Positions 1-6,672 of a DNA stretch of 12,450 nucleotides are shown here, piece after piece. The stretch comes from Terriglobia bacterium. Lineage in GTDB: Bacteria > Acidobacteriota > Terriglobia > UBA7540. The DNA lies in contig JASHYZ010000656.1 in NCBI GenBank assembly GCA_030042795.1, positions 1 to 12,450 on the forward strand, in the 5' to 3' direction. Numbering within the stretch: position 1 is the stretch's first letter; every line of letters begins with the position of its first letter. The notes beneath the pieces are model-generated. The model was not told the origin of the DNA and made no database searches. It saw only the letters and a program-made list of their open reading frames with translations. A program made the translations under genes and the position numbers.

Positions 1-120
1 CATGAAATGCTCATACTTGATCTCTATGACGCGCTGCACGCAATCGACGCCATCACCGGCGCCACCACCGTGGATGACGTCCTGGGCGTCATCTTTTCGA
101 GCTTCTGTGTCGGAAAGTAA
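1..120 (+). CDS. mnmE: tRNA uridine-5-carboxymethylaminomethyl modification GTPase MnmE, C-terminal end (partial)
   Basis: The reading frame is open from base 1 to a TAA at 118-120 and gives the last 39 residues of a protein whose start lies outside the window. The tail matches the C-terminal helix of MnmE: a leucine-rich helix ([13 protein letters not shown]), then [11 protein letters not shown] and the terminal SSFCVGK. MnmE proteins characteristically end in FC(I/V/L)GK, where the cysteine is conserved. With MnmG, MnmE installs the cmnm5 group on wobble U34 of certain tRNAs; it is a homodimeric cytoplasmic GTPase, and this segment belongs to the helical domain after the G domain. No mnmG follows, so the gene appears to end its transcription unit here. 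The family call is firm because of the tail motif, although only a small part of the protein is visible. Confidence 0.88.
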   Translation, partial: HEMLILDLYDALHAIDAITGATTVDDVLGVIFSSFCVGK

Positions 121-265
121 CGCCGGTGTGTGCCCAGGCGAAGAGCTATAATAAGTGTTGTCAAAGAGCGCTTGATACGTCATCGCGGTTTCAGAGATGG
201 CTACCCGCTCGACTTGCCGAGCCTGCTAGATTACCGACTGCGTTCGACGCTGCATTTGGCCGCCA

Positions 266-361
266 CTATATCTCTTTTTCGTCGAGTAGTTGCAAGCACT
301 TCAGGATGCGAGGCACGTATTTGTCGATAGGATTTGCAAGCGCAGCATCAGTAATTTCCAT
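266..361 (-). pseudogene. Possible small or truncated minus-strand gene (31 aa), unknown function
   Basis: On the minus strand an ATG at 361 opens a 31-residue frame ending in TAG at 266-268 (begins MEITDAALANPID, ends LLDEKEI). A GAGGG sequence lies six bases before the ATG, a plausible ribosome-binding site. The peptide is amphipathic and protein-like, unlike the frames around it. After the stop, other frames on the same strand stay open for short runs (one reads DIVAAKC after a shift), which could mean a once longer small protein broken by frameshifts. I do not recognise the family; a small DNA-binding or antitoxin-like protein is only a guess. It could equally be chance. Confidence 0.3.
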
Positions 362-429
362 TTGTCACCCTCACACCAATTCTAAAAACTCCTGAGTTCG
401 GGCGGACGTCCGCAAAAGCTAGGAACCTA

Positions 430-466
430 CGGAGGGCCCCTCGCTCCAATTGCGAGGGGTCCTCCG
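430..466 (-). terminator. Strong hairpin, probable (bidirectional) transcription terminator
   Basis: Bases 430-444 pair with 452-466 over 15 positions around a 7-base loop (445-451); on the plus-strand RNA the only imperfection is one G-U pair at 436/460, which becomes an A-C mismatch on the minus-strand RNA. It lies about 40 bases past the stop of the minus-strand gene 505-1359, with a moderately T-rich tail on that strand (TTCCTAGCTTTTGC), and a TTATTTCGATT tail on the plus strand. The likely role is to end the exported-protein transcript, and perhaps any plus-strand read-through from mnmE. The T-tracts are weaker than in textbook terminators. Confidence 0.65.
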
Positions 467-504
467 GTTATTTCGATTCGCCGCCTTGAAGGTGTTGGCG
501 TCCG

Positions 505-1359
505 TCAATGCGGTAAAAGGCGGCCCAGCACTCCGGCCGAGAAGGCGTCGCAACCGTCGCCGCCGCAGGCACCTACCCCCCCATTGGTGGGATCGAAGCT
601 CAAGCCGAAGTAAGGGGAGTCAAAAAAAGAGGCGTCCGCCGGCGCCGGCGGGCCGAAGGCGTTTGCCGGCGGGCCGTTGACGTATTCGACATCGGACTCA
701 AAAAATACTCCGCTGCAGTAAGGATCGGCTGTGTTTGTACACAGTGGGACAACGGTCATCCAGTATGTACCGGGCGCAAGGACGAGATTTAATCCTGTTA
801 CCTGCACCGTGTACTCATACAGATCAAAAGCGCTACGACCTGTCGGTGTGCTGGTGGCAGCGGAGGTGCCGGAAGCGAGAACCGTACCCGCGCCGCCCGG
901 ATACACGCCTTCGTTAATGGACCAGAAGGCCGCCGCCTTGGGCTGATTCGGCTCCTGGTCAAGCACCCCATAACTCGCTTGATTGTTCGAGAAGAGCCCC
1001 ATCACGTCCCATGCTTCTCCCGCCGGCACGGTGAAGGGTACCCAGGTTGCGGCGCCATACGGAGATCCTGATACAAAGCTGTCCGTCTCGTTTGCCAAAC
1101 CGTTTGGCAAAAAAGGAGGGCCAAGGACGTTATCCACAAAGTCGCCGCCGTAAAACAAGCAGCTCTGGGCGGGATTGCCGCACTTTCCGCTGGTGGCCTT
1201 TGTGAGTTGGGTGGGGCTCTGAACCTTCACTTGCGAAAACGGTCCATAATCTTGAATCGTGGGCTTGGGTGTTCCTTTGTAGTCCTGCGCCGGCGCGGAC
1301 TGAACGAACGGAATCAGCGCTGCAACCAGCGCCATCGAACAGACTGTCCTTTTCACCAT
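505..1359 (-). CDS. Exported protein of unknown function (284 aa)
   Basis: ATG at 1359 is preceded at 8 bases by an excellent Shine-Dalgarno, AAGGAGGAG (1368-1376), so the start is well supported. Residues 1-24 form a Sec signal peptide: basic n-region (MVKR), hydrophobic core (MALVAALIPFV) and an APA/Q cleavage site. The mature part is rich in Gly, Pro and aromatic residues with little charge, as in extracellular beta-sandwich proteins. Six cysteines follow the signal peptide (C60, C67, C207, C215, C265, C270), allowing three disulfides. A segment around 107-205, with WVPFTVPAG early and LAPGTYWMTVVP late, resembles jelly-roll 'choice-of-anchor' domains of bacterial surface proteins, but that is a resemblance by eye. 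No catalytic motif or C-terminal membrane anchor is visible. It is probably monocistronic, ending at the hairpin 430-466. I do not recognise a named family. Confidence 0.87.
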   Translation of the reverse strand: MVKRTVCSMALVAALIPFVQSAPAQDYKGTPKPTIQDYGPFSQVKVQSPTQLTKATSGKCGNPAQSCLFYGGDFVDNVLGPPFLPNGLANETDSFVSGSPYGAATWVPFTVPAGEAWDVMGLFSNNQASYGVLDQEPNQPKAAAFWSINEGVYPGGAGTVLASGTSAATSTPTGRSAFDLYEYTVQVTGLNLVLAPGTYWMTVVPLCTNTADPYCSGVFFESDVEYVNGPPANAFGPPAPADASFFDSPYFGLSFDPTNGGVGACGGDGCDAFSAGVLGRLLPH

Positions 1360-1878
1360 ATAATCGACTCCTCCTTTTGAAGTTTTTGGATACTTGAATC
1401 AGCGTGCCTGTCTGAGATTCCCACCGGCCACGGGCCAGCGGCATTTGGAACGGCTTCGAATCTGTTTCTGTCCGGCTGCCTCCTTTCTTCCACCCAGCGT
1501 CCATCTCAGCGGACTTCTTCTTAAGCGATTCGGTAGCGGCAAAGCCGCTCCGGGTTGGTCCCAAGAAGCATCGGGGACGGTGAACCCCCTGGTTCTTCGG
1601 TTCAAGACAAACTGGTTGGAAGCTTGGAAAGGAAGCGCCCCGCGAATACAAGCCGGTCCGAAGTCTGTTAACAGCCACGGGCTTACCCCCCTTCCAACGA
1701 AGCTGCTTGCTCAACTACAGGGCTTGCGCGTTTTCACCTTTGAGCGCCGCCAACAGGATCGCACACTCGAGGCGCCTGTAGCAGCGTGCGGAGACTGCCG
1801 CCACAGGCGAAACATCAACTTCACTCACACCGTAAATCAGCAACGGTCACGCCTTCATCGAAACACGTTCCGGCGCAG
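1360..1878. other. 519-base gap with foldable sequence; possible 5' leader of the exported-protein gene or a repeat remnant
   Basis: No convincing gene. Frames of 162 (plus) and 194 (minus) codons stay open, but their compositions are not protein-like and the minus one overlaps the real gene in another frame. Foldable segments are clear: AGCGGC/GCCGCT (1535-1540 with 1544-1549, 3-base loop) and a two-part stem in which AAGAA (1563-1567) and GGGG (1573-1576) pair with CCCC (1585-1588) and TTCTT (1593-1597). Relative to the minus-strand gene these lie about 175-240 bases upstream of its start, so they could belong to a long leader. I could not match them to any riboswitch consensus I know. Confidence 0.4.
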
Positions 1879-4296
1879 CTAATTAAGAACGGCAAGGGTG
1901 ACCTGAGTCGTAGCCGTAATGCCGCCGCCTGTGGCGTTAATCGTAATCGTATGTTTTCCGAGCGGGGCTGATTTTCCCACTTTTACTGTCATCGTCGAGG
2001 TCCCTGAACCCGGCTTCGGTATGGACTTAGGGCTGATGCTCACAGACACGCCCCCGGGGAATCCCGTCGCCGACAAAGAAACAGCAGACTTAAAGCTGCC
2101 GGAAACAGCCGTGGTGATTCTGGTGGCGCCGGAACTACCCCTGGCGACACCAATCGAGCTTGGTGACGCGCTAACGCTCAAAGGAGGCGGAGGCGGCACT
2201 GTCAGCGAGACCGTAACGAGTTCGGTGATGCTACCTGACGTCCCTTGGACCTTTATGTTATAGGTTCCCGGGGCTGTGGATTTGCCGACGTTAATCGTCA
2301 AAGTCGCAGTCTGACTCCCGGTAATCGAACTTGGGCTGAGGCCTACGGTTACGCCTGTGGGCTGGCCAGTTACAGATAAGGAAATGGGAGAGCTAAAGCC
2401 GTTCGTCCCAGTGCTGGCAATGATGGATGTGACAGAAGTTCCCGAACTTGCTGGCTGCACCGTGAACGAAGCGGGCGAGGCCGTAAGGCCAAAGCCAGGA
2501 ACGCCAATTGTGTTGATTAGATCGGTGATCAGGCTGCTCCCGTTCGGACTTCCCCAACCGGTGGCCAAATCGTAGCCGACTTCAGCCGAGTAGCCGTTGC
2601 TACCGCTGGTGATGTCGTGGAAATCAGAGTCATAGGTCGGCCCCAAACCGAGGTCATAAAGGGCCGGATTGATGAAGCCGAGTGTGGAAGGGGCGCCGTT
2701 GGCGAGCGCCTGCTGATTGATGAGAGCCAGGTAGCCGGCCCACATCGGGGCGGCAAAACTGGTGCCGCCATAGAGGTTCGCAGTGCAAGGCGACTGGTCG
2801 GCGCAGACGTAAAAGGTAAAATTCGCATTGGCGGAGACGTCCGGGCCGTTACGATATGTAATTGAACACTCGGAGCAGTAACTGCTGGCGGTTGTCGTTT
2901 GCCAGAAGGGAATTGTAAACTTTTCGGGCGAGATGCCGCCTCCGCCGTCCGCCCAAGCGCTTTCCGAAGCCCAAGGTCCGGCAGGGCCGGTGGTCTCCAG
3001 GTCTGTTCCCCCCACCGACGTCAGATACGGGTCATCCATCGGGAAAAATACATCAGACGTTGACCACTTACCACTGTCACCGGCCGCTTGGAACAGATTC
3101 TGGCCCTGCGCGGCAAACTCCTGGAAGTAAGGGTCGTCCGTACTCGGATCGGCCGGTAACCAGCCCCACGAGCAGCTCAATTGAGCGTTCAGCGGGGTGG
3201 CCGTAGCCATGGCGTTGGAAATAGCGGGATCGGTCGAACCGATGTACATCACGAGGCTGGTGAGACCAGGGGCCATGCCGAGCGCCTGGGTCATGTCAAT
3301 GGTCTGCTCGGTGTCATCACAACCGTCGCTAGCGAGGCAGCTCGTGCTTGTCCCATCCACGGAGTCGAGCGTTATGAGGACGTTATTCGTTTGGCCGATG
3401 TTCGCGTAGTATGTGTCCAAGTCAGCTAAATCAGTGCCTAGGAACTCAAACAAGCCGAGTGACTGACCAGCGCCAGTGAGAGATGTTCCTTCGTAGTAAG
3501 CCGCCCTCATGTCGCTGCCGCAGAAGGATTGGTCAGGACAGGAGCCAGTCGTCGCCTCAGGCTGCGCCTCCAAAGGTCTACGAGTCAAAGCAGGCTTTGG
3601 GATGGAATAGTTGTCCAGGCCTGAGATGTGCCAAAGTTGGACCCCGAGGTTCGGCGTGGGTTCGCGGTCGGGAGCGAAAAAGGTGCGGTTTTCGGTGGGA
3701 TGCTGATACACACCCATATTCACATGGAGGGCAGCCTCGATAGCCGCCACTGACCCCGTCACGTTGAGGTTGACGCGATTGCGGGATGTACCCACCACCG
3801 CGAAGCCGTTGGCTTCCGCCCAGCGAATCACGGCATCATAATCCTGTTGGCTGGGACCAAACATCTCGGTAAATTCGTCCAACGAGAGGAAGTGGCGGAA
3901 AGAGGGGCTGGAATGATCGTAAAGATCCTTCAAAAGCCTGTTTAATGCGGCTTGGTTGCGAAGCGGCAGAGCCAACACCAGGCGCATCGTCTGGTTTGAC
4001 GGGAGATGCCCGACGAGTCGCGCCTGTCCATTAAGAGTGACTTCACGGACATGGCGCGTTAACGGCGGTAGTGACTGCGCATGACCAACAACATTCGCGG
4101 TTGAAACAAATGCGACGAACGCCACAAGCAGGGTGCGGAAAAATGTTTGGGAACGTGTCATTCCGAGCGTCAGCGAGGAATCTCGCTCTGAAATTAAGGG
4201 AAATACGAGATTCCTCGTCGCCTTGGGCTCCTCGGAATGACAGATTGGACGGGTTTTTCTGCAGCCTGCTAGGGACACACTTAGCCTTCGAGTCAT
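1879..4296 (-). CDS. Secreted S53 (sedolisin/kumamolisin-type) serine-carboxyl protease with two C-terminal Ig-like repeats
   Basis: An 805-residue secreted acid endopeptidase. After a signal peptide at about 46-73 (hydrophobic TLLVAFVAFV, exit near GHA/Q) comes the pro-kumamolisin activation domain, about 78-225. The S53 catalytic domain, about 250-595, carries all expected residues: E330 and D334 in DTEQTIDMTQA (E-x3-D), oxyanion D407 in AAGDSG, and nucleophile S513 in GGTSFAAP. The late calcium site is also present (FHDITSG with D561; GYDLATGWGSPNG with D576). The spacings E330-D407 and D407-S513 fit the family. Residues 600-805 hold two related beta-sandwich repeats of about 95 residues (SASPSS openings, LTVPPPPP linker), similar to NEW3/Ig-like modules on acidobacterial proteases. 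Oddity: residues 19-47 are encoded exactly by an 87-bp palindromic element, so the functional start could be ATG 4296 (strong SD) or internal M46. It has its own promoter at 4455-4482. Confidence 0.96.
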   Translation of the reverse strand: MTRRLSVSLAGCRKTRPICHSEEPKATRNLVFPLISERDSSLTLGMTRSQTFFRTLLVAFVAFVSTANVVGHAQSLPPLTRHVREVTLNGQARLVGHLPSNQTMRLVLALPLRNQAALNRLLKDLYDHSSPSFRHFLSLDEFTEMFGPSQQDYDAVIRWAEANGFAVVGTSRNRVNLNVTGSVAAIEAALHVNMGVYQHPTENRTFFAPDREPTPNLGVQLWHISGLDNYSIPKPALTRRPLEAQPEATTGSCPDQSFCGSDMRAAYYEGTSLTGAGQSLGLFEFLGTDLADLDTYYANIGQTNNVLITLDSVDGTSTSCLASDGCDDTEQTIDMTQALGMAPGLTSLVMYIGSTDPAISNAMATATPLNAQLSCSWGWLPADPSTDDPYFQEFAAQGQNLFQAAGDSGKWSTSDVFFPMDDPYLTSVGGTDLETTGPAGPWASESAWADGGGGISPEKFTIPFWQTTTASSYCSECSITYRNGPDVSANANFTFYVCADQSPCTANLYGGTSFAAPMWAGYLALINQQALANGAPSTLGFINPALYDLGLGPTYDSDFHDITSGSNGYSAEVGYDLATGWGSPNGSSLITDLINTIGVPGFGLTASPASFTVQPASSGTSVTSIIASTGTNGFSSPISLSVTGQPTGVTVGLSPSSITGSQTATLTINVGKSTAPGTYNIKVQGTSGSITELVTVSLTVPPPPPLSVSASPSSIGVARGSSGATRITTAVSGSFKSAVSLSATGFPGGVSVSISPKSIPKPGSGTSTMTVKVGKSAPLGKHTITINATGGGITATTQVTLAVLN
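4156..4242. repeat. 87-bp palindromic (MITE/REP-like) element inside the 5' end of the protease gene
   Basis: Outer arms 4156-4167 (TGTCATTCCGAG) and 4231-4242 are perfect inverted copies; inner arms 4174-4185 (CGAGGAATCTCG) and 4206-4217 are also perfect. The loop is 4186-4205. The length of 87 bp is 29 codons, and the element falls exactly on codon boundaries (residues 19-47 of the protease). The in-frame translation (HSEEPKATRNL, then SLTLGMT) is of a kind I recognise from many misannotated bacterial ORFs made of this dispersed 'CATTCCGAGCG...' repeat type. Confidence 0.85.
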
Positions 4297-4301
4297 GATC
4301 T

Positions 4302-4308
4302 CTCCTCC
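4302..4308 (-). promoter_or_regulatory. Shine-Dalgarno supporting the 4296 start of the S53 protease
   Basis: GGAGGAG sits five bases before ATG 4296. The competing start, M46 at 4161-4159 inside the palindromic element, has only a weak GGA two bases upstream. This site therefore favours initiation before the element, giving an unusually long n-region ahead of the signal peptide core. Confidence 0.75.
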
Positions 4309-4454
4309 GATATCAGAAATCTGCTTTTACGGTTATGGGATGACTGCTGAGAAGGCCCCCCTGTCTCAACTACATATCAATTGTACGGACCACATATCTC
4401 TCGCCGAGATACGTAACGAGACTTAATATTTTCCCCTTGTTCGATACCCACGGT

Positions 4455-4482
4455 ACTATACACCCTCTGGTACCGGTGTCAA
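4455..4482 (-). promoter_or_regulatory. Sigma70-type promoter for the S53 protease
   Basis: On the minus strand a perfect TTGACA (4477-4482) is followed after 16 bases by TATAGT (4455-4460). Transcription would start near 4448 and give a leader of about 150 bases. The leader contains a small perfect hairpin (TATCTC 4395-4400 with GAGATA 4406-4411). The promoter lies directly downstream, in the protease's direction, of the inverted repeat at 4495-4579. Confidence 0.7.
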
Positions 4483-4494
4483 GGCGTAATTTTG

Positions 4495-4579
4495 GTATGA
4501 CGTAGGGGCGGGCCTTGTGCCCGCCCAACTGATTTAACGGCCTCGAAATGCAGGCACAAGGCCTGCCCCTACGTCATAC
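4495..4579. repeat. Inverted-repeat element with 27-bp arms
   Basis: Arms 4495-4521 and 4553-4579 are inverted copies with a single mismatch; the arms begin GTATGACGTAGGGGC at the outer ends. Each arm can also fold alone: GGGCGGG/CCCGCCC in the left, CAGGC/GCCTG (4551-4555 with 4561-4565) in the right. The 'GACGTAGGGGCGGGCC' type of sequence is one I associate with dispersed non-coding repeats in acidobacterial and other soil-bacterial genomes. No transposase is nearby, so it is either a MITE or a passively spread hairpin repeat. Confidence 0.8.
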
Positions 4580-4649
4580 TGAGTGTTTGCGGTCCCGTCA
4601 CGAGCGCTACCTGACCGGACAAATCAAAACGTGGGAAGCTTTCCATCTG

Positions 4650-4877
4650 CACTCCTAATAGTCCGTGGTCCGTTGCCCGTTGCCCTTTGTTAATAGTTCG
4701 TAGATCGTTGTCTTTAGTCCGTATTTAGGTCTCTCGTTCCCACTGAATCTGGGCAATCACAAAGAGCAAGGACAGGAAATGGTCGGTGAAGGACAAGGGA
4801 TTAAGAACCAAGGACAACGAACACCGAACCACGAACTACGATCTACGAACCAAGAACCAAGGACAAGGGACAACTGA
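4650..4877. repeat. Degenerate low-complexity repeat tract (CGAAC/GGACAA words)
   Basis: The right half (4768-4877) is built of short words such as GAACCA, AAGGACAA and ACGAAC, with a 15-bp direct repeat (AAGAACCAAGGACAA at 4803-4817 and 4852-4866) and a 12-bp one (4789-4800 and 4859-4870). The left half (4650-4735) is made of the complementary words; GTTCGTAGATCGT at 4696-4708 is the exact inverse of 4838-4850. There is no coding potential. The tract ends just past the glycerate kinase stop. Confidence 0.7.
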
Positions 4878-4881
4878 CGGA

Positions 4882-6270
4882 TTATTGTCCAAAGTCCATC
4901 CAGAGTCTTAAGTCGCGCACGTTGTTGCCGGTGTACCCCACCTCAATGGTGTCACCCAGCGTCCGAAAGAAGTGGTAGGAGTCACTCTCCTTAAGATAGC
5001 GTTCGGGGTCAAGGCCATGAGCCTGGGCGCGGGCGAGCGTCTGTCCGTCGGCGACGGCGCCGGCCGCAGGGCTGTTGCCATCAAGGCCATCAGTGCCGGC
5101 GCTGAGCACCACCCGATTGCGTCCGGCCACGAGTCCGGCCGCGTGCAAGACGAAGGCTTGGTTACGCCCGCCGATGCCGGGCCCGGTCACCGGACACGTA
5201 ACCTCTCCGCCGACGATCAGGCTGACCGCCTTACCTGGGTGGCGCGCCGCCAGCTCATCGAGTGCCGCAGAGTTTGCGGTCGCGACCGTGCGAAAATCCG
5301 CGTCCCAGGGACCCCGGTCGACTTCAGCCACCAGACCCATATTTGTGGCGGCCTCCTTCGCGGAAGCCACCGCATCGCGGTTCGAGAGCAGGCGAAAATA
5401 GTGCGATTCGCTGAACCGTGCGTCACCGGGCTTAGGCGTTTCTTCGAGACTCCGATCTTCAAAATGCTGCCGAATAGGGGCAGGGAAGCGCTTGGTGAGA
5501 TTGTTGTCAGCCGCCAGCGTATAGCACTCGTCAACGGTCGAAACATCGGGGAATGTCGGCCCCGAGGCAACCATGGAATCAAGCGCCTCCGGAACATCAG
5601 AGATGAAAACCGTAAGCTGCTGTGCCGGGAAGGCGCGCACCCCGAGCCGGCCGCCCTTCACCGCCGAAATGTGCTTGCGCAAGACGTTGATCTGCTCGAT
5701 GGGAAGCCCGCAAGTTACGAGCACCTTGTTGAACTCGATGAGATCGGCTAGCGTCACTTCCGGGAGCAGAGGCTTTTCGAATAGCGCCGAGCCGCCGCCG
5801 GAAATCAGGAAGATCACGAGGTCGTCGTGCCCGAGTCCGGTCACCAGATCGAGCGCGGCACCGGCTCCTTCCACGCTGCCGGCGCTGGGATACGGATGGC
5901 TCCCGAGCACGTAACAAAAACGCTTCAGCGGCGCTGCCGGAGCCGTGGGCGCCACCACCACACCCGACGCGATCTCGCCACCCAGAATCTCGTGAAGCGC
6001 CAGCGACATTTCGTTCGCTGCTTTCCCGAAAGCAATGACGTAAGGGGGACGAGAGAGCAATACCGAGCCAGCGGAAGTGTTCCGGTCCTCGGGCTGGGAG
6101 GCAAGTGTCCCAAACGTCAGACGGCCAAATTCTCTCTTGATCCGGCTCAGCATCGCCTGGCGCACATCGAGCCCTGCCAAGGTCTTCAGGAAAATCTGTT
6201 CCGCCATCCGCTTGCCTTGATTCAGCAGATGTGGTCCTTCTTGAAGTCGTTCGAGATCGGTAGCCACCAA
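4882..6270 (-). CDS. Glycerate 2-kinase, DUF4147/MOFRL family
   Basis: A cytoplasmic ATP-dependent kinase converting D-glycerate to 2-phosphoglycerate, linking glyoxylate/serine or sugar-acid breakdown to glycolysis. The N-terminal DUF4147 domain carries AFGKAA (80-85), the SGGGSAL loop (157-163), NVLRKHISAVKGGRL (195-209) and SDVPEALDSMVASGPT (224-239). The C-terminal MOFRL domain shows GGEVTCPVTG (354-363), GIGGRNQAF (366-373), GTDGLDG (392-398) and a tail with GDTIEVGYTGNNVRDL, where the usual PTGTNV is YTGNNV. The 462 residues are slightly long for the family because this start is a TTG at 6270, preceded by a weak GGTGAT. An in-frame ATG at 6207 (residue 22) would give 441 residues and a more typical N-terminus (MAEQIFLKTLAGLD), so the start is uncertain. 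It stands alone; no glyoxylate-pathway neighbours are visible. Confidence 0.94.
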   Translation of the reverse strand: MVATDLERLQEGPHLLNQGKRMAEQIFLKTLAGLDVRQAMLSRIKREFGRLTFGTLASQPEDRNTSAGSVLLSRPPYVIAFGKAANEMSLALHEILGGEIASGVVVAPTAPAAPLKRFCYVLGSHPYPSAGSVEGAGAALDLVTGLGHDDLVIFLISGGGSALFEKPLLPEVTLADLIEFNKVLVTCGLPIEQINVLRKHISAVKGGRLGVRAFPAQQLTVFISDVPEALDSMVASGPTFPDVSTVDECYTLAADNNLTKRFPAPIRQHFEDRSLEETPKPGDARFSESHYFRLLSNRDAVASAKEAATNMGLVAEVDRGPWDADFRTVATANSAALDELAARHPGKAVSLIVGGEVTCPVTGPGIGGRNQAFVLHAAGLVAGRNRVVLSAGTDGLDGNSPAAGAVADGQTLARAQAHGLDPERYLKESDSYHFFRTLGDTIEVGYTGNNVRDLRLWMDFGQ

Positions 6271-6404
6271 TCACCTACTGAGTCTCGCGACGAGTGCGCC
6301 CCCCTCACCCGCCTACGGACCGGAGCTAAGATGCACAACACCCACCCGCTTCGTGCCACTCTCTCCCACGGAAGGTGTCAAGAAGTTGGACGTAAACGAA
6401 AGGT

Positions 6405-6475
6405 TCACGCCAAGGCGCCAAGCCCGCAAAGAGGAGGTTCTTTGTTTACTGTGCTCACTTTGCGCCTTTGCGTGA
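6405..6475. repeat. Inverted repeat of the 'TTCACGC(A)AAGGCGC(A)AAG' type
   Basis: Arm 6405-6422 (TCACGCCAAGGCGCCAAG) and arm 6458-6475 are inverted copies with two mismatches. The words CACGCAAAGGCGCAAAG/CTTTGCGCCTTTGCGTG are ones I recognise as a dispersed non-coding repeat type in several bacterial phyla. No gene lies inside. Confidence 0.65.
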
Positions 6476-6646
6476 GACGCCTTTGCTTACCCACCAATTT
6501 CTTCACATCCTCGTTCGGCCGTCCGCTTGCCTCGGGCTGGAAGGAGCGGCTCTGTTCGGGGTTGTTCGAAATGGGTCGCCATTAATGACGTAAGCCTAGC
6601 CTCGAGTTTCTACATTTTGGCTTGGGACAAGCAGCACAGGCAAGAG

Positions 6647-6672
6647 TGGCTGTGTCACCGGTGGCACAGCCA
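6647..6672. repeat. 26-bp near-perfect palindrome (TGGCTGTG...CACAGCCA)
   Basis: The palindrome is centred on ACCGGT (6657-6662) and has one mismatched pair. It is preceded by GCACAGGCAAGAGTGGC and followed by another CTGGCTGT. Translated, this neighbourhood gives strings such as PVAQPFLAVQ that I have the impression of seeing in spurious acidobacterial ORFs, which suggests a dispersed repeat family. Confidence 0.6.

Larger units (their letters stand above)
121..504. other. Intergenic stretch between mnmE and the exported protein gene
   Basis: Plus-strand frames of 66 and 89 codons exist here, but their translations look like random sequence and lack good ribosome-binding sites. The stretch holds the possible small minus-strand gene at 266-361, a perfect 12-bp palindrome at 402-413 (GCGGACGTCCGC) and the terminator hairpin at 430-466. 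A TATAAT at 147-152 has no recognisable -35 partner. Confidence 0.6.
4297..4881. other. Repeat-rich intergenic region between glycerate kinase and the S53 protease
   Basis: No gene was seen on either strand. From right to left (direction of transcription) it holds the low-complexity tract 4650-4877, the inverted-repeat element 4495-4579, the protease promoter 4455-4482, and a leader of about 150 bases with the ribosome-binding site at 4302-4308. Bases 4580-4650 hold nothing recognisable. Confidence 0.7.

Noticed and set aside
147..152. TATAAT as a promoter -10 on the plus strand
   Set aside because: No -35 match at 15-19 bases and no credible gene downstream.
193..279. Possible structured RNA ending in a T-run (AGAGAT 193-198 pairing with ATCTCT 270-275, then TTTTT)
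   Set aside because: Only six closing pairs over a 70-base interior, no tRNA-like arms or known ncRNA pattern, and it overlaps the possible small gene; chance pairing is likely.
1500..1620. Known riboswitch (c-di-GMP-I GCAAAGCC core, c-di-AMP GGGUGAA core)
   Set aside because: GGCAAAGCC and GGTGAACC words occur, but the surrounding conserved helices and the second conserved half of either riboswitch are missing, and the words are on the plus strand, away from the downstream minus-strand gene.
1130..1714. 194-codon minus-strand frame upstream of and overlapping the exported-protein gene
   Set aside because: It overlaps the N-terminal third of the well-supported gene at 505-1359 in another frame, has a random-looking Arg/Lys/Pro/Gly-rich translation and recalls no family.
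1394..1882. 162-codon plus-strand frame in the intergenic gap
   Set aside because: The composition is not protein-like, there is no SD, the opposite strand is equally open, and it reaches past the stop of the S53 gene.
4803..4866. CRISPR array in the repeated tract
   Set aside because: The repeats are 12-15 bp, irregularly spaced and made of the same words as the intervals; no spacer structure or cas genes.
4972..5751. 259-codon plus-strand frame opposite glycerate kinase
   Set aside because: An antisense shadow of a gene with complete family motifs; no recognisable domains.
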